Numbered from the stretch's first letter, positions 34,124-43,176 are shown. The stretch: DNA of 64,000 nucleotides from Kocuria tytonis (GCF_003226895.2 NZ_PNJG02000002.1:124001-188000); one strand, 5' to 3'. Notes: generated by a model not told the origin, from the sequence alone. Made by a program: numbers and translations.

Positions 34124-35188
34124 TCAGGACGCGACGAGCACCGCGCGGCCGTTGAGGGTGCGGTTGCGCAGCCCGTCCAGGGCGGCGTTGACCTCCTGAG
34201 CGGTGAGCGGCACCTCCGTGATGGGGGGCTTGGGCAGATCAGTGTCCTGGGCGAGCTTCACGAGCTCCTTGAGCTCGGGCAGGCTCCCCACGAAGTTGCC
34301 GCGGATGTTCAGCAGGTTGAACGCCACGAGGGCGGTGGGGAACGTGAACTGGCCACCGAACAGGCCCACGCTCACCAGGGTGCCGCCGTTGGCCATGGCG
34401 AACAGTGCGGCGCTGGAGGTGTCCCCGTTGTTGACCAGGTCGATGGCCGCGGCGATCTTCTCACCGCCCGCCGCCACGATGTCCTTGTGGGGGGCCTCGC
34501 CACCCGCGACCACGGTGGCCGTCGCACCCATTGCGGTGGCGTTCTCCAGAGCCTTCTCGCTCATGTCCACCGCCACGATGTTCTCATGGCCCAGCGCCTT
34601 CAGCAGCGCAATGGTCATGAGCCCCACACCACCGGCGCCGATCACGGCAACGGGCTTGTCCGCGGGGACCGGCATGATCTTCTGGATGGCCGAGTAGGAC
34701 GTCAGCCCGGAGCAGGCCAGCGTGGCACCGAAGGACGGGTCGATGTCCCCCAGCGGCACCAGGTAGCGGTCCCCGGGAACCAGGACCTCCTCCGCGTAAC
34801 CGCCGTTGAGCGCCACCGAGAGGTTGCGCTTGGCGCCGCTGCAGTAGTTCTCGCGGTCCTCCTGGCAGGCTTGGCACTCACCGCAGCCGACCCAGGGGTA
34901 GACGATGTACTTGGTGTCCCCCGGCTGCACCGTGGCCTCCGGGCCCACCTCCACCACCTCGCCCACGATCTCGTGGCCCAGCACCACCGGGTACTGCGCG
35001 CCCGAGGCGGTCAGCTCGCGACGCCCCGCGCTGCCCAGGTCGAAGTACCCGTCCTGGCAGTGGACATCCGAGTGGCACACCCCCGAGTTCGTGACGCGGA
35101 CCAGCACCTCGGAACCCGTGAGCTGGGGCTTCTCCAGCTCGATCTCCTCCGCGGGGGCGCCGGGTTCTGCGTGACCGAAAACCTTCAT
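34124..35188 (-). CDS. Zinc-dependent alcohol dehydrogenase
   Basis: A 354-residue medium-chain dehydrogenase/reductase of the AdhP type that interconverts alcohols and aldehydes with NAD(P). Catalytic zinc site: NSGVCHSDVHCQDGYFD and VLGHEIVGEVVEVG. Structural zinc site: GCGECQACQEDRENYC. Rossmann motif: VAVIGAGGVGLMTIALLKALG. The ATG at 35188 has a perfect GAAGGAG site. A minus-strand TACAGT -10 box lies at 35249-35244. An open frame runs slightly upstream but lacks a ribosome-binding site. The physiological substrate is unknown. Confidence 0.92.
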   Translation of the reverse strand: MKVFGHAEPGAPAEEIELEKPQLTGSEVLVRVTNSGVCHSDVHCQDGYFDLGSAGRRELTASGAQYPVVLGHEIVGEVVEVGPEATVQPGDTKYIVYPWVGCGECQACQEDRENYCSGAKRNLSVALNGGYAEEVLVPGDRYLVPLGDIDPSFGATLACSGLTSYSAIQKIMPVPADKPVAVIGAGGVGLMTIALLKALGHENIVAVDMSEKALENATAMGATATVVAGGEAPHKDIVAAGGEKIAAAIDLVNNGDTSSAALFAMANGGTLVSVGLFGGQFTFPTALVAFNLLNIRGNFVGSLPELKELVKLAQDTDLPKPPITEVPLTAQEVNAALDGLRNRTLNGRAVLVAS

Positions 35189-35436
35189 GACTACTCCTTC
35201 GTAGTGGATCCGTACGTGCACTTCACGTGTGGGCTACATCATCACTGTAGGCCGCATCACAGCGATGCGCACCGGCTCGCGGAGGTTACGCAACCCACGG
35301 GTAACTTTTCGTGCGGAATGCATGGGCGGGTGCGGCCCCGGTGCGGCCCGCGCCCCGGCGAGACCGCATGGCACGGAACCCCGCCGACGGCGGCGTCGCC
35401 CGCTCGGTGCTCCGCGCCCCGGATTCTGCCGAGGAC

Positions 35437-35449
35437 TAGTGTGATCCAC
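35437..35449 (+). promoter_or_regulatory. Leaderless-type promoter of the DinB-like gene
   Basis: TAGTGT (35437-35442) then 7 nt then ATG (35450), with no ribosome-binding site. Confidence 0.55.
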
Positions 35450-35995
35450 ATGACATCACCCGGCGTGGACGAGCACGGCCGTCCGGAACCCCCTCAGCGC
35501 GCGGACGAGCTCACCATACTGTTCGGTTTCCTGGACCACCTGCGCGCCACGATCGCGTGGAAGACGGACGGGCTGAGCACCGAGCAGCTGCGTGAGCGCC
35601 CGCTGCCCACCCCCATGATGCTGGGCGGCATGCTGAAGCACCTGGCGTACGTGGAGGACCACTGGTTCTGCCACGTGCTGAGCGGACGAGAACCGTGTTC
35701 CCCGTGGGACGCCGTGCAGTGGGAGAGGGACCCGGACTGGGACTGGAACTCCGCTCCCGAGAACAGTGCGGATGAGCTGCGGGCCCTGTGGTCGTCCGCC
35801 GTGGACACGTCCCGGCAGCAGTGGGGCCTTTTCGCCGCGGAGCACTCCAACCCGCTGGACAGCCAGGTGGGGCGTCCCGTCCGCGGTGACATGAACGCAC
35901 GCTGGGTCGTCACCCACATGATCGAGGAGTACGCCCGCCACTGCGGCCACGCCGACCTGCTGCGGGAGGCGATCGATGGAGCGGTGGGGGACTAG
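35450..35995 (+). CDS. DinB/DUF664-family protein
   Basis: A 181-residue four-helix DinB-superfamily protein of the DUF664 type. The metal-site histidines are in MLGGMLKHLAYVEDHWF and VVTHMIEEYARHCGHADLLREAIDG. Such proteins are metal-dependent and may act as thiol (mycothiol/bacillithiol)-dependent transferases; the substrate here is unknown. The start is set by a leaderless promoter. Confidence 0.85.
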   Translation: MTSPGVDEHGRPEPPQRADELTILFGFLDHLRATIAWKTDGLSTEQLRERPLPTPMMLGGMLKHLAYVEDHWFCHVLSGREPCSPWDAVQWERDPDWDWNSAPENSADELRALWSSAVDTSRQQWGLFAAEHSNPLDSQVGRPVRGDMNARWVVTHMIEEYARHCGHADLLREAIDGAVGD

Positions 35996-36210
35996 GCCCG
36001 AGACGGCCGGGTGCGGCGGAATGGCACCCAGGTGGACCATGCGTCGCACTGAGTGCTCGTTGACTGGCCCCGGTGGCTGCAGGCCTCGAACCGTTTATCG
36101 CGGGAAGGCGCACCTCGCCGTCGCCCGCCTGGCAGCCGGGGAGCAACCTGGGTGTGGTCGGCGGGGTCCCGCTTCGCCCGGCAGCTGCGCCGATTACCAG
36201 GCAGATCCGT

Positions 36211-36438
36211 CTAGTCGGCCGGCGCCTGCCGCGATGCCCTGACATCCCGTCGAACGCGGACAACCAACCCGCCGAGGCCGAGCGCAGAGATGCTGATGCC
36301 CAGCCACAAGGAGTGGCCAAGGACAAAGGCGCCGAACCTGAGATCACTCCCGGTGATGCTGATCCCCACCAGCAGGATGGTGACCCAGGCAATGTAATTC
36401 TCTACACGCGGCCATCCTCTCGAAGTCCTCGGCCCCAT
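36211..36438 (-). CDS. Small two-helix membrane protein
   Basis: A 75-residue protein with two predicted transmembrane helices (about 15-33 and 38-60) and a basic C-terminus (RVRRDVRASRQAPAD). The ATG has a GGGAGAG site. No family is recognised. It is downstream of, and in the same direction as, another small membrane protein, with 212 bp between them. The local sequence is less GC-rich than the flanks. Interval 35996-36210 shows no gene. Confidence 0.45.
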   Translation of the reverse strand: MGPRTSRGWPRVENYIAWVTILLVGISITGSDLRFGAFVLGHSLWLGISISALGLGGLVVRVRRDVRASRQAPAD

Positions 36439-36650
36439 TTGCTCTCTCCCGTTTCCTGAAAAAGTGTTGGCCCCGCATTGCCTGCGCCGGGAAATGACCG
36501 ACTGCCAGGACCACCCCGTGAACCACCTCGCCAGGCCCCTCCGCGGGGAATCCTCGCCACACGTCCGGCCCAGGCTACTTCCGCAGAAGCTGGGGTGCCA
36601 CACATCACAGCGCGTGAGATTGGACGGCACCACCCCTGCACACATGAGCC

Positions 36651-37079
36651 TCAAGGTCTGTTCGCACGGTCCTCGTGCTCCACCAGAGTCTTGTAGCGCG
36701 CCGCGGTGAGCTTCGAAAAGAGCAGCAGCACCAGGGCGGACAGCACGCTGACCAGCACGAGCCCCACGGACCACGGCACCCAGACGGAGAACAGCGCGGC
36801 GATCACGCCCACGACGACTGCGCCCGAGCAGATCTGGGTGGCCACCCGGTTTCGAGTCAGGACAAAGAGCAAGACATCCAGCAGGGTGTCGACCAGCATG
36901 AGGGCCACCACGACCACGCACACCGCCAGGAACTGCACGAGCAACCTTGCCGGACCCACGCCCTGGTGCTCCCCGAGGACCTGCCACAGCACCTGGGGTG
37001 CCAGCACGGAGAGCGGGATCCCTGCCAGAACCAGGCAGAGCTCCACCAGGACACCCCACTCCTTGGTCGTCCTGCTCAT
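36651..37079 (-). CDS. Four-helix membrane protein, unknown function
   Basis: A 142-residue integral membrane protein with four hydrophobic segments (about 10-31, 43-73, 82-100 and 103-124) and a charged C-terminus. The ATG at 37079 has a strong GGAGGGAG site. I do not recognise the family. It may form a unit with the small membrane protein at 36211-36438. 36439-36650 between them holds no other gene I can support. Confidence 0.65.
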   Translation of the reverse strand: MSRTTKEWGVLVELCLVLAGIPLSVLAPQVLWQVLGEHQGVGPARLLVQFLAVCVVVVALMLVDTLLDVLLFVLTRNRVATQICSGAVVVGVIAALFSVWVPWSVGLVLVSVLSALVLLLFSKLTAARYKTLVEHEDRANRP

Positions 37080-37149
37080 CCCTGCTCCCTCCGTGCCCGG
37101 TCATCCGTCCGCGGTGTCGGCCCCGTGTCCGCTGCCACCTAGGGCCGGA

Positions 37150-37839
37150 TCAGCACCCGTCCACCGAACAGCCCCGGCTCACCGGGACGGGCGGCGCCCC
37201 GGCGGCGTCCTTGACCGCCAGCAGGTGGCACTCCGGGAAGCGGTGCTCGGCGTCCGAGCGGCTGACGGTGCGCCACACCTCGGCGAAGCCCGCCCGCGTC
37301 AGGTGGTCCGCAACGACCTCGGGGCTCCACCGCCAGGCGGGGGCCACCGCGTGGTCGAAGGAGACCACCGCACGCCCGCCGTCCACGGCCTGGAACGCCA
37401 CCAGGACAGCACCGCCCACGGGCAGCCGATCCGCCCAGGACGCGAGGATGCCCGGCACGCGCTCCGGGGGCACGTGGCTGAGGCTGTACCGCGCCAGCAC
37501 CGCGGCCACGGGGGCCTCGGGGGCCTCGGCCTCGAGCGCCGCACCCCACGACTCCGGATTCGCATCCCCCGGTTCGAACCTCACGTCCGGGTGGGATGCA
37601 CGGGCGATGGCCAGCATGGACTCGGACGGGTCCACCCCCACCACGGGCAGACCGCGCGCGGCCAGCTCCGCCGTGACGTGTCCTGTGCCGCACCCCACGT
37701 CCACCACGGTCCCGGGCAGGCCGCTCCTGACGACGTGTTCCGCGAAGGCCCCCACCGCGTGGCGCTCCCAGGGGCCGCGGAAGGCCGCGGGGAACGCCCG
37801 CTCGTAGTCCTGGGCGTGGTGGTCGTATCCGGACTGCAT
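37150..37839 (-). CDS. Class I SAM-dependent methyltransferase
   Basis: A 229-residue methyltransferase. The SAM-binding motif I is VVDVGCGTGHVTAELAARG, followed by the acidic loop VVGVDPSES, FEPGDANPESW and VLARYSLSHVPPERV. The substrate is not identifiable. The ATG at 37839 is preferred; a GTG 6 codons upstream is possible. It is divergent from the VOC protein gene. Confidence 0.85.
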   Translation of the reverse strand: MQSGYDHHAQDYERAFPAAFRGPWERHAVGAFAEHVVRSGLPGTVVDVGCGTGHVTAELAARGLPVVGVDPSESMLAIARASHPDVRFEPGDANPESWGAALEAEAPEAPVAAVLARYSLSHVPPERVPGILASWADRLPVGGAVLVAFQAVDGGRAVVSFDHAVAPAWRWSPEVVADHLTRAGFAEVWRTVSRSDAEHRFPECHLLAVKDAAGAPPVPVSRGCSVDGC

Positions 37840-37963
37840 GCCACCACCGTCACACACGGACGCGGCCGGTGCAGAATCGGTCCGTCACATGAGTTTGCCG
37901 GCCTGGTTGTCACCCCGTGGGCAGCCTGTTTCACTGGCCTCATCCCCGATGAAAGGACAGGAC

Positions 37964-38314
37964 ATGGCATACGGCATTGCAGCAGTGTGGGTTCCGGTGG
38001 AGGACATGGACCGGGCCCTGGCGTTCTACCGGGACACCCTCGGCCTGACGGTGGAGAAGCAGGACACCGACTGGTCGGAGGTGACCCAGGGCGAGCTGCG
38101 GATCGGACTCAACGCCCGGGAGACCGCCCACACCGTGGACGGTGGGGCGGTCATCAGCTTCACCCCGGAGGACTCCATCGACGACGAGTACGCGCGGCTG
38201 AAGAACGCGGGCGTCACCATGACCGGTGAGATCAGCGACCACCCGTGGGGCCGGATCGCGCCGTTCAAGGACAGCGAGGGCAACGACCTCCAGCTGTTCG
38301 CGCCCCCGGCCTGA
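37964..38314 (+). CDS. VOC-superfamily (glyoxalase-like) protein
   Basis: A 116-residue vicinal-oxygen-chelate protein with the two beta-alpha-beta-beta-beta halves AAVWVPVEDMDRALAFYRDTLGLTV and VISFTPEDSIDDEYARLKNAGV, ending IAPFKDSEGNDLQLFAPP. It may be a lyase, dioxygenase or antibiotic-binding protein; nothing visible decides. GAAAGGACAGG precedes the ATG. A CAGAAT box lies near 37873. Confidence 0.85.
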   Translation: MAYGIAAVWVPVEDMDRALAFYRDTLGLTVEKQDTDWSEVTQGELRIGLNARETAHTVDGGAVISFTPEDSIDDEYARLKNAGVTMTGEISDHPWGRIAPFKDSEGNDLQLFAPPA

Positions 38315-38369
38315 GCTCCGGGCGCAGCGGGCTGGGGGATGCTCATCGCCCCCGGCCCGCACCACCGAG

Positions 38370-38410
38370 CGGCAGGTCCCGCCCCGGCAACCCGGTGGGC
38401 CCTGCCGTTT
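38370..38410 (+). terminator. Terminator after the VOC gene
   Basis: CGGCAGG (38370-38376) pairs with CCTGCCG (38401-38407), with additional GC pairing inside, followed by TTT. The rest of 38411-38570 has no gene. Confidence 0.6.
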
Positions 38411-38570
38411 CCCGTGTCCGGACGTCCCGGCCTCCCGCCCCGCGGTCCGGCCCGTCGCCCGGCGGCCCCTCCTGCAGCGGCCCGCCGGGCCGCGCCGACG
38501 GCTTCCGGGGTGAGCGCACGGGCCATGACCGCGTGTGACCCCGGAAACTGATCCGGGCGCCGGAAGCTCC

Positions 38571-38582
38571 TAGGATTGCCCA
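38571..38582 (+). promoter_or_regulatory. Leaderless-type promoter of sdhC
   Basis: TAGGAT (38571-38576), then 6 nt, then GTG at 38583, immediately followed by ATG. No ribosome-binding site is present. Confidence 0.6.
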
Positions 38583-39575
38583 GTGATGAATCCCGCCACC
38601 CAGCCATCGCGCGAGCGCACTCCCGCGTCCCGGACCGCGGCGTCACCGGGAACCGTGACAACCCCCGGCCGGTCCTCCAACGGCGCGGACCACGCCGCCC
38701 CGGCGGCCGCGAACGCGTGGCGGCGGAGCCTGGGAGCGGCGTCGAGCCCGGACCTGAAGCTCGCGATGGCGGCCTCCGGCACCGTGCTCAGCGTGTTCAC
38801 GGTGGGTCACATGGCGGGCAACATGCAGGTGTACGCGGGCAGGGAGCGGTACAACCGGTACGCGCTGCTGCTGCGCGGCGCGGGCGCCCCGGTGCTGCCG
38901 CCCAACACCCTGCTCTGGGTTGCCCGGGCGGGACTGCTCGCGAGCACGGCCGTGCACGTGGCGGCCGGCACCGAGCTGACCCTGCGCTCCCTGCGGGCCG
39001 AGGGCCGCACGGTGGGCGACGTCGCGCGGCAGACCACCCGGCGGCTCGTCACGCTCGCGCGCAACCTGCCCCGGCCCCGCGTGTTCGTGCCCCGCACCGA
39101 GGCACCCCTCGCGTACCGCCGCGCGGCGTTCGACGGTGCCCTGCTGCCCGACTCGTTCGACGCCCGTGCGCCCCGCACGCGCCCCCGCGGACGACGCCGC
39201 TCCGTCCCGCAGATCGTCGCCCGCTCCATGCGCTCCACGGGCGCGGTCCTCGGGCTGTTCGTGACCTACCACGTGTTGGACCTGACCACGGGGACGCGAC
39301 CGGCGGCGTCACGGTCCTTCGAGCACGGTGACGCGTACGGAAACCTGGTGGGCAGCCTCTCCCGGCCCGTGACTGCGGCGTTCTACGCGGCGTCGATGGC
39401 GGCGCTGGCCGGTCACATGGTCCACGGCCTGCACACGGCTGCGCTGGACACCGGGCTCACCGGCACCGCCCAGCGCGTGCGGCAGGTGGACGTGGCCGCC
39501 AAGGCTGTGGGCGCCGTCGTGGCCCTGGGCAACCTGAGTATTCCGCTGGCCGTACAGATCAAGGTGGTGCGCTGA
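38583..39575 (+). CDS. sdhC: Succinate dehydrogenase cytochrome b subunit
   Basis: Membrane anchor of the b558-type succinate:quinone oxidoreductase, 330 residues. The candidate haem ligands His76 (FTVGHMAGNMQVY), His125 (STAVHVAAGTEL), His230 (VTYHVLDLTTG) and His278/His281 (GHMVHGLH) lie in five predicted helices. About 60 hydrophilic N-terminal residues, and an Arg-rich loop at about 155-210, make it longer than the 230-260 residues usual in this family. The stop overlaps the iron-sulfur subunit start (TGATG). The flavoprotein gene normally between them is missing here. Confidence 0.88.
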   Translation: MMNPATQPSRERTPASRTAASPGTVTTPGRSSNGADHAAPAAANAWRRSLGAASSPDLKLAMAASGTVLSVFTVGHMAGNMQVYAGRERYNRYALLLRGAGAPVLPPNTLLWVARAGLLASTAVHVAAGTELTLRSLRAEGRTVGDVARQTTRRLVTLARNLPRPRVFVPRTEAPLAYRRAAFDGALLPDSFDARAPRTRPRGRRRSVPQIVARSMRSTGAVLGLFVTYHVLDLTTGTRPAASRSFEHGDAYGNLVGSLSRPVTAAFYAASMAALAGHMVHGLHTAALDTGLTGTAQRVRQVDVAAKAVGAVVALGNLSIPLAVQIKVVR

Positions 39576-40297
39576 TGCTGCTGACCGTTCACGTGTGGCG
39601 CCAGGCGGCCGCCGAGGAGCCGGGCGGGTTCGAGACCGTCCACCCCGTGCAGGCCACGGAGGACATGAGCGTCCTGGAGCTGCTGGACGCCGTCAACGAG
39701 ACCCTGGAACGCCAGGGGGACGAGCCCGTGAGCTTCGACGACGGCTGCCGCGAGGGCATCTGCGGCAAGTGCGGCGTGACCGTGGACGGCGTACCCCACG
39801 GACCGGACCGCAACAGGGCGTCGTGCATGCAATCCCTGCATGCCTACCGGGACGGGGACGAGATCTTCGTCGAGCCCATGCGCGCGGGGGCGCTGCCGGT
39901 GAAGAAGGACCTCTCCGTGGAGAAGAAGTCCCTGCGCCGGGTCTCCAAGGAGGCGAAGTTCCCGGTGGCCATGAAGGCACTCAACACGGCCGGGTGCATC
40001 AGCTGCGGGGCATGCATCGCGGCGTGCCCCAACGGCTCCGGGCAGCTGTTCGTGGGCACCATGCTCAAGCACCTGCCCCCGCTGGCCAGAACCCCCGAGG
40101 AACGGGACGAGCGCGCCGCCAAGGTCCTGGACGCCGCGGACCAGGAGTTCGGGCCGTGCTCCCTGCTGGGCGACTGCACGGAGGTGTGCCCGGCCGGACT
40201 GCCGCTGCAGAACCTCACCGCGGTGACACGGGAGAACCTGCACCGGAAGTTCCCGGACCGGTACCCTGCGCCGCAGGGGCCGGCGCCCGGGGAGTAG
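39575..40297 (+). CDS. sdhB: Succinate dehydrogenase/fumarate reductase iron-sulfur subunit
   Basis: A 240-residue electron-transfer subunit. The [2Fe-2S] ligands are Cys58, Cys63, Cys66 (GCREGICGKCG) and Cys84. The [4Fe-4S]/[3Fe-4S] clusters are bound by CISCGACIAACPNGS (141-151) and the Cys195/CTEVCPAG region (201-205). It follows sdhC with a one-base overlap. The order C-B without A is odd: the flavoprotein must be encoded elsewhere if the complex is functional. Confidence 0.9.
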   Translation: MLLTVHVWRQAAAEEPGGFETVHPVQATEDMSVLELLDAVNETLERQGDEPVSFDDGCREGICGKCGVTVDGVPHGPDRNRASCMQSLHAYRDGDEIFVEPMRAGALPVKKDLSVEKKSLRRVSKEAKFPVAMKALNTAGCISCGACIAACPNGSGQLFVGTMLKHLPPLARTPEERDERAAKVLDAADQEFGPCSLLGDCTEVCPAGLPLQNLTAVTRENLHRKFPDRYPAPQGPAPGE

Positions 40298-40364
40298 CCG
40301 CCACCAGGGCATCCGGGCGCGCGGCCACCGGCAGGGTGCCCCTGAGCGGCGACCCCGGGTGCCC

Positions 40365-40958
40365 TCAGGCGTCGCGCGCTCGGCGGATGCGGCCCGGGAA
40401 CGGCAGCCAGGACCGACCACCCGTCGGTGCCGCCGTGGCTGCCGAGCGGCCCGCCTCCACCACGTCCGCCTGCGGGTCCCACTGCCGCAGGGCCGTCCGG
40501 AACCGGTCCTGGAGAGTGGTCTTCGCGGCGGGGCAGCCGTGGCACGCGCCCTCCAGCACCACGGTCACGGTGTGCCCCTCCACCGCGGAGATCTCGATGC
40601 GCCCGCCGTGGGCACCCGCAATGGGCGCGACGTCACGCTTCAGCACCGTGTGGGCCAGCCGGCGCAAGTCCTCGGTGGTGAGCTCGTGCGGCACGGCACC
40701 GGCCACGTGCTCCGTGACGGCCGATCGCACCTCGCCCGCGGCTTCCTGCCAGGTGCGACCCGGGGCCAGCGTGGTGTCGATCCAGCCCACGCCACCGGCC
40801 ACCGCGACGAGGACGTCCTCGGCGAGCAGGCGGGCCAGCGCCTCACCGGGGTGCTCCGACGCGTCCGCGAAGGAGTCGGAGCGCCCCGTCAGGATCCACC
40901 GCGCCACCGCACGGTCCTTCTGCACCTCGGGGTGGAGGGCGGTACCTGCCGGGTTCAC
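40365..40958 (-). CDS. NifU-domain protein at the end of the feo operon
   Basis: A 197-residue protein. The C-terminal half is a NifU C-terminal-type Fe-S scaffold domain (AHGGRIEISAVEGHTVTVVLEGACHGCPAAKTTLQDRF, with CXXC). The N-terminal half (about 1-100) is not recognised. The GTG start overlaps the feoB stop by 4 bp (GTGA), so it is co-translated with the ferrous iron transporter. It occupies the position of feoC and may receive iron for Fe-S assembly or regulate FeoB. That role is inference. Confidence 0.85.
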   Translation of the reverse strand: MNPAGTALHPEVQKDRAVARWILTGRSDSFADASEHPGEALARLLAEDVLVAVAGGVGWIDTTLAPGRTWQEAAGEVRSAVTEHVAGAVPHELTTEDLRRLAHTVLKRDVAPIAGAHGGRIEISAVEGHTVTVVLEGACHGCPAAKTTLQDRFRTALRQWDPQADVVEAGRSAATAAPTGGRSWLPFPGRIRRARDA

Positions 40959-42883
40959 GAGATCACGAGGCCTGTGATCCAGTGGCCGAGCCACGCGGTG
41001 CCGTATGCCAGGACGAACATGTAGGCGACCGCCAGGGCGGGCCACTTCCACGAGTTGGTCTCCCGGCGCATGGTCGCCAGGGTGGACACGCACTGCATGG
41101 CGAACGCGAAGAACAGCATGAGGGCCACGATGGTGGGCGCCGTGAACACCTGGGCACCCTGGTGGGGACCGTGGGTGTGGGTCAGCTGCCGCAGGGCGTC
41201 CCCCGGGTCCTCCGGGTCCTCGGCGGCCGCAACCTGTCCCATGGTGGAGACGAAGACCTCCCGGGCCGCGAAGGAGCCGATGAGGCCGATGTCCACCCGC
41301 CAGTCGAAGCCGAGCGGCTCGAACACCGGCTCCACGGCCTTGCCAGCGGCTCCGGCGAACGAGTTCTCCATGACGTAGGACTGTGCCGCGGCCTCGTCCA
41401 TGCGCGCCGTCTCCGCTTCACGGGCGGGGAAGTTGATGAGCACCCACAGCACTGCCGTGACCACCAGGATGATGGTGCCCACCTTGCGCACGAACATCCA
41501 CACCGGAACCCATACGGCACGCAGGATCCCGCGGAGTGTGGGGAGCCGGTACGGGGGCATCTCCAGGTAGAACGGCAGCGCACCGCGGCGCAGCAGGGTG
41601 GCCTTGAAGACGCGGGCCACCGTGAGGGAGGCCAGCCCGCCCAGCAGGTACATGGCGAACAGCGCCGCGCCCTGCATCGAGAACGGGCCCAGCCGGGCGT
41701 CGTCGGGCACCAGCAGCGCGATGAGCACCAGGTACACCGGCAGCCGGGCCGAGCACGTCATGAGCGGTGCGGACATGATCGTGGCGATCCGGTCCCGGGA
41801 GGACGGCATGGTGCGCGTGGCCATGATCCCCGGGACCGCGCAGGCCGTGGAGGAGAGCATGGCCACGAAGGCGCGCCCGTCCAGTCCGCTGCGGGCCATG
41901 ATGCGATCCATGAGGAAGGCCGCACGGGACATGTACCCCACGGCCTCCAGGACGGAGATCATCAGGTACAGCAGCATGATCTGCGGGAGGAACACGAGCA
42001 CACCGCCCACGCCGCCGATCAACGCGGTGCCCACGAAATCCGCGAAGAACCCCGATCCGAGGTTCGTGGCCGCCAGCTCACCCCAGTGGTCGAACACCCC
42101 CTGGACGGCGTCCTGGATGGGCGCCGCCACGGTGAAGATCACCTGAAAGAAGCCGAACATCACGGCCAGGAACACGAGCGATCCCCACACCGGGTGGAGC
42201 AGCACGCGGTCGATCCTGGAGGTCGCCACGGAGGACCCCGGAACCCGGTACCGCGCCGAGTCGAGGACGGAGCGGATCCAGCCGCGCAGCTGCGCGTCGT
42301 CGTCGCACGGGGGTGGGATGAGCGCCACGGGCCAGGACGCGGCGGCGTCCAGCAGCTCGCGGACGTCCTCGATGCCCCGGCCCCTGTGCGCCACGGTCTC
42401 GACCACCGGCACGCCCAGCGCCCGGGACAGCGCGGTGACGTCCACGTCCCCGCCGCGTGCCCGCAGCTCGTCCACCATGGTGAGGACCACGGCCGTGGGG
42501 TGCCCCAGGGCGAGCGCCTCGGCGCAGAGCCCGAGGGAGCGGAAGAGCGTGGTGGAGTCCAGGACCACGAGCAGGGCGTCCGGGGCGGCGTCGCTCTCCA
42601 GCCGGCCCTCCAGGTGGTCCAGGACCACTTCCTCGTCCGGGCTGGCCGGCTCCAGGGAGTAGGTTCCCGGCAGGTCCGTGACCGTCACGGAACCCGACGG
42701 CGTCCTGGCAGTGCCCCTGGAGCGGGTCACCGTGACGCCGGGATAGTTGCCCGTGGCCGCGGACAGGCCCGTGAGTCTGTTGAAGAGAGAGGACTTGCCG
42801 GTGTTCGGGGACCCGAGCAGCGCAACCTCCACGGTGCCCTCGAGGACCCCCACGCCGCTCTCGGTGGAGCCGTGGCAGCTCAC
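40955..42883 (-). CDS. feoB: Ferrous iron transporter FeoB
   Basis: A 642-residue inner-membrane Fe(II) transporter with an N-terminal G domain. G1 GSPNTGKSSLFNRLTG, G2 region GNYPGVTVTRSRG, G3 DLPGTYSL, and a later TMVDE resembling the G4 NKXD position. The membrane part has the two gate regions SSTACAVPGIMATRTM and FAAREVFVSTM. The GTG start overlaps the feoA stop by 4 bp. The protein is shorter than E. coli FeoB (773 residues), with a compact cytoplasmic region. Confidence 0.95.
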   Translation of the reverse strand: MSCHGSTESGVGVLEGTVEVALLGSPNTGKSSLFNRLTGLSAATGNYPGVTVTRSRGTARTPSGSVTVTDLPGTYSLEPASPDEEVVLDHLEGRLESDAAPDALLVVLDSTTLFRSLGLCAEALALGHPTAVVLTMVDELRARGGDVDVTALSRALGVPVVETVAHRGRGIEDVRELLDAAASWPVALIPPPCDDDAQLRGWIRSVLDSARYRVPGSSVATSRIDRVLLHPVWGSLVFLAVMFGFFQVIFTVAAPIQDAVQGVFDHWGELAATNLGSGFFADFVGTALIGGVGGVLVFLPQIMLLYLMISVLEAVGYMSRAAFLMDRIMARSGLDGRAFVAMLSSTACAVPGIMATRTMPSSRDRIATIMSAPLMTCSARLPVYLVLIALLVPDDARLGPFSMQGAALFAMYLLGGLASLTVARVFKATLLRRGALPFYLEMPPYRLPTLRGILRAVWVPVWMFVRKVGTIILVVTAVLWVLINFPAREAETARMDEAAAQSYVMENSFAGAAGKAVEPVFEPLGFDWRVDIGLIGSFAAREVFVSTMGQVAAAEDPEDPGDALRQLTHTHGPHQGAQVFTAPTIVALMLFFAFAMQCVSTLATMRRETNSWKWPALAVAYMFVLAYGTAWLGHWITGLVIS

Positions 42884-43176
42884 GACGCCGCTGCCACCGG
42901 TTCCGGAGTCTGCTCAGCGACGCGGACGGAGCGGGCCTGCTCCTTGCGCAGGCACACCTCGGCGCCGCACACGCGGAACAGGATGGGGCTGCCCATGGGC
43001 GCGCGCCGCAGGCACGTGACCTGCTCGCCCTCGCGGAAGCCGAGTGCCCCCAGGCGACGGCGCACCACGGGATCCAGGGCGCCCTCCACGAGCGTGATGC
43101 AGGCGTCCTCGCCGGGCTTCACGTCGCACAGGGTGGCGCACGACGGCGCACTGCTCTCCCGCTTGCTCCGCTTCAT
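42880..43176 (-). CDS. feoA: Ferrous iron transport protein FeoA
   Basis: A 98-residue protein with an SH3-like FeoA domain (ACITLVEGALDPVVRRRLGALGFREGEQVTCLRRAPMGSPILFRVCGAEVCLRKEQA). It assists FeoB. The ATG at 43176 has GAGGGG upstream; an upstream in-frame ATG at 43215 is possible but has no clear site. It is first gene of the feoA-feoB-nifU-like operon, with an iron-box candidate about 90 bp upstream. Confidence 0.93.
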   Translation of the reverse strand: MKRSKRESSAPSCATLCDVKPGEDACITLVEGALDPVVRRRLGALGFREGEQVTCLRRAPMGSPILFRVCGAEVCLRKEQARSVRVAEQTPEPVAAAS

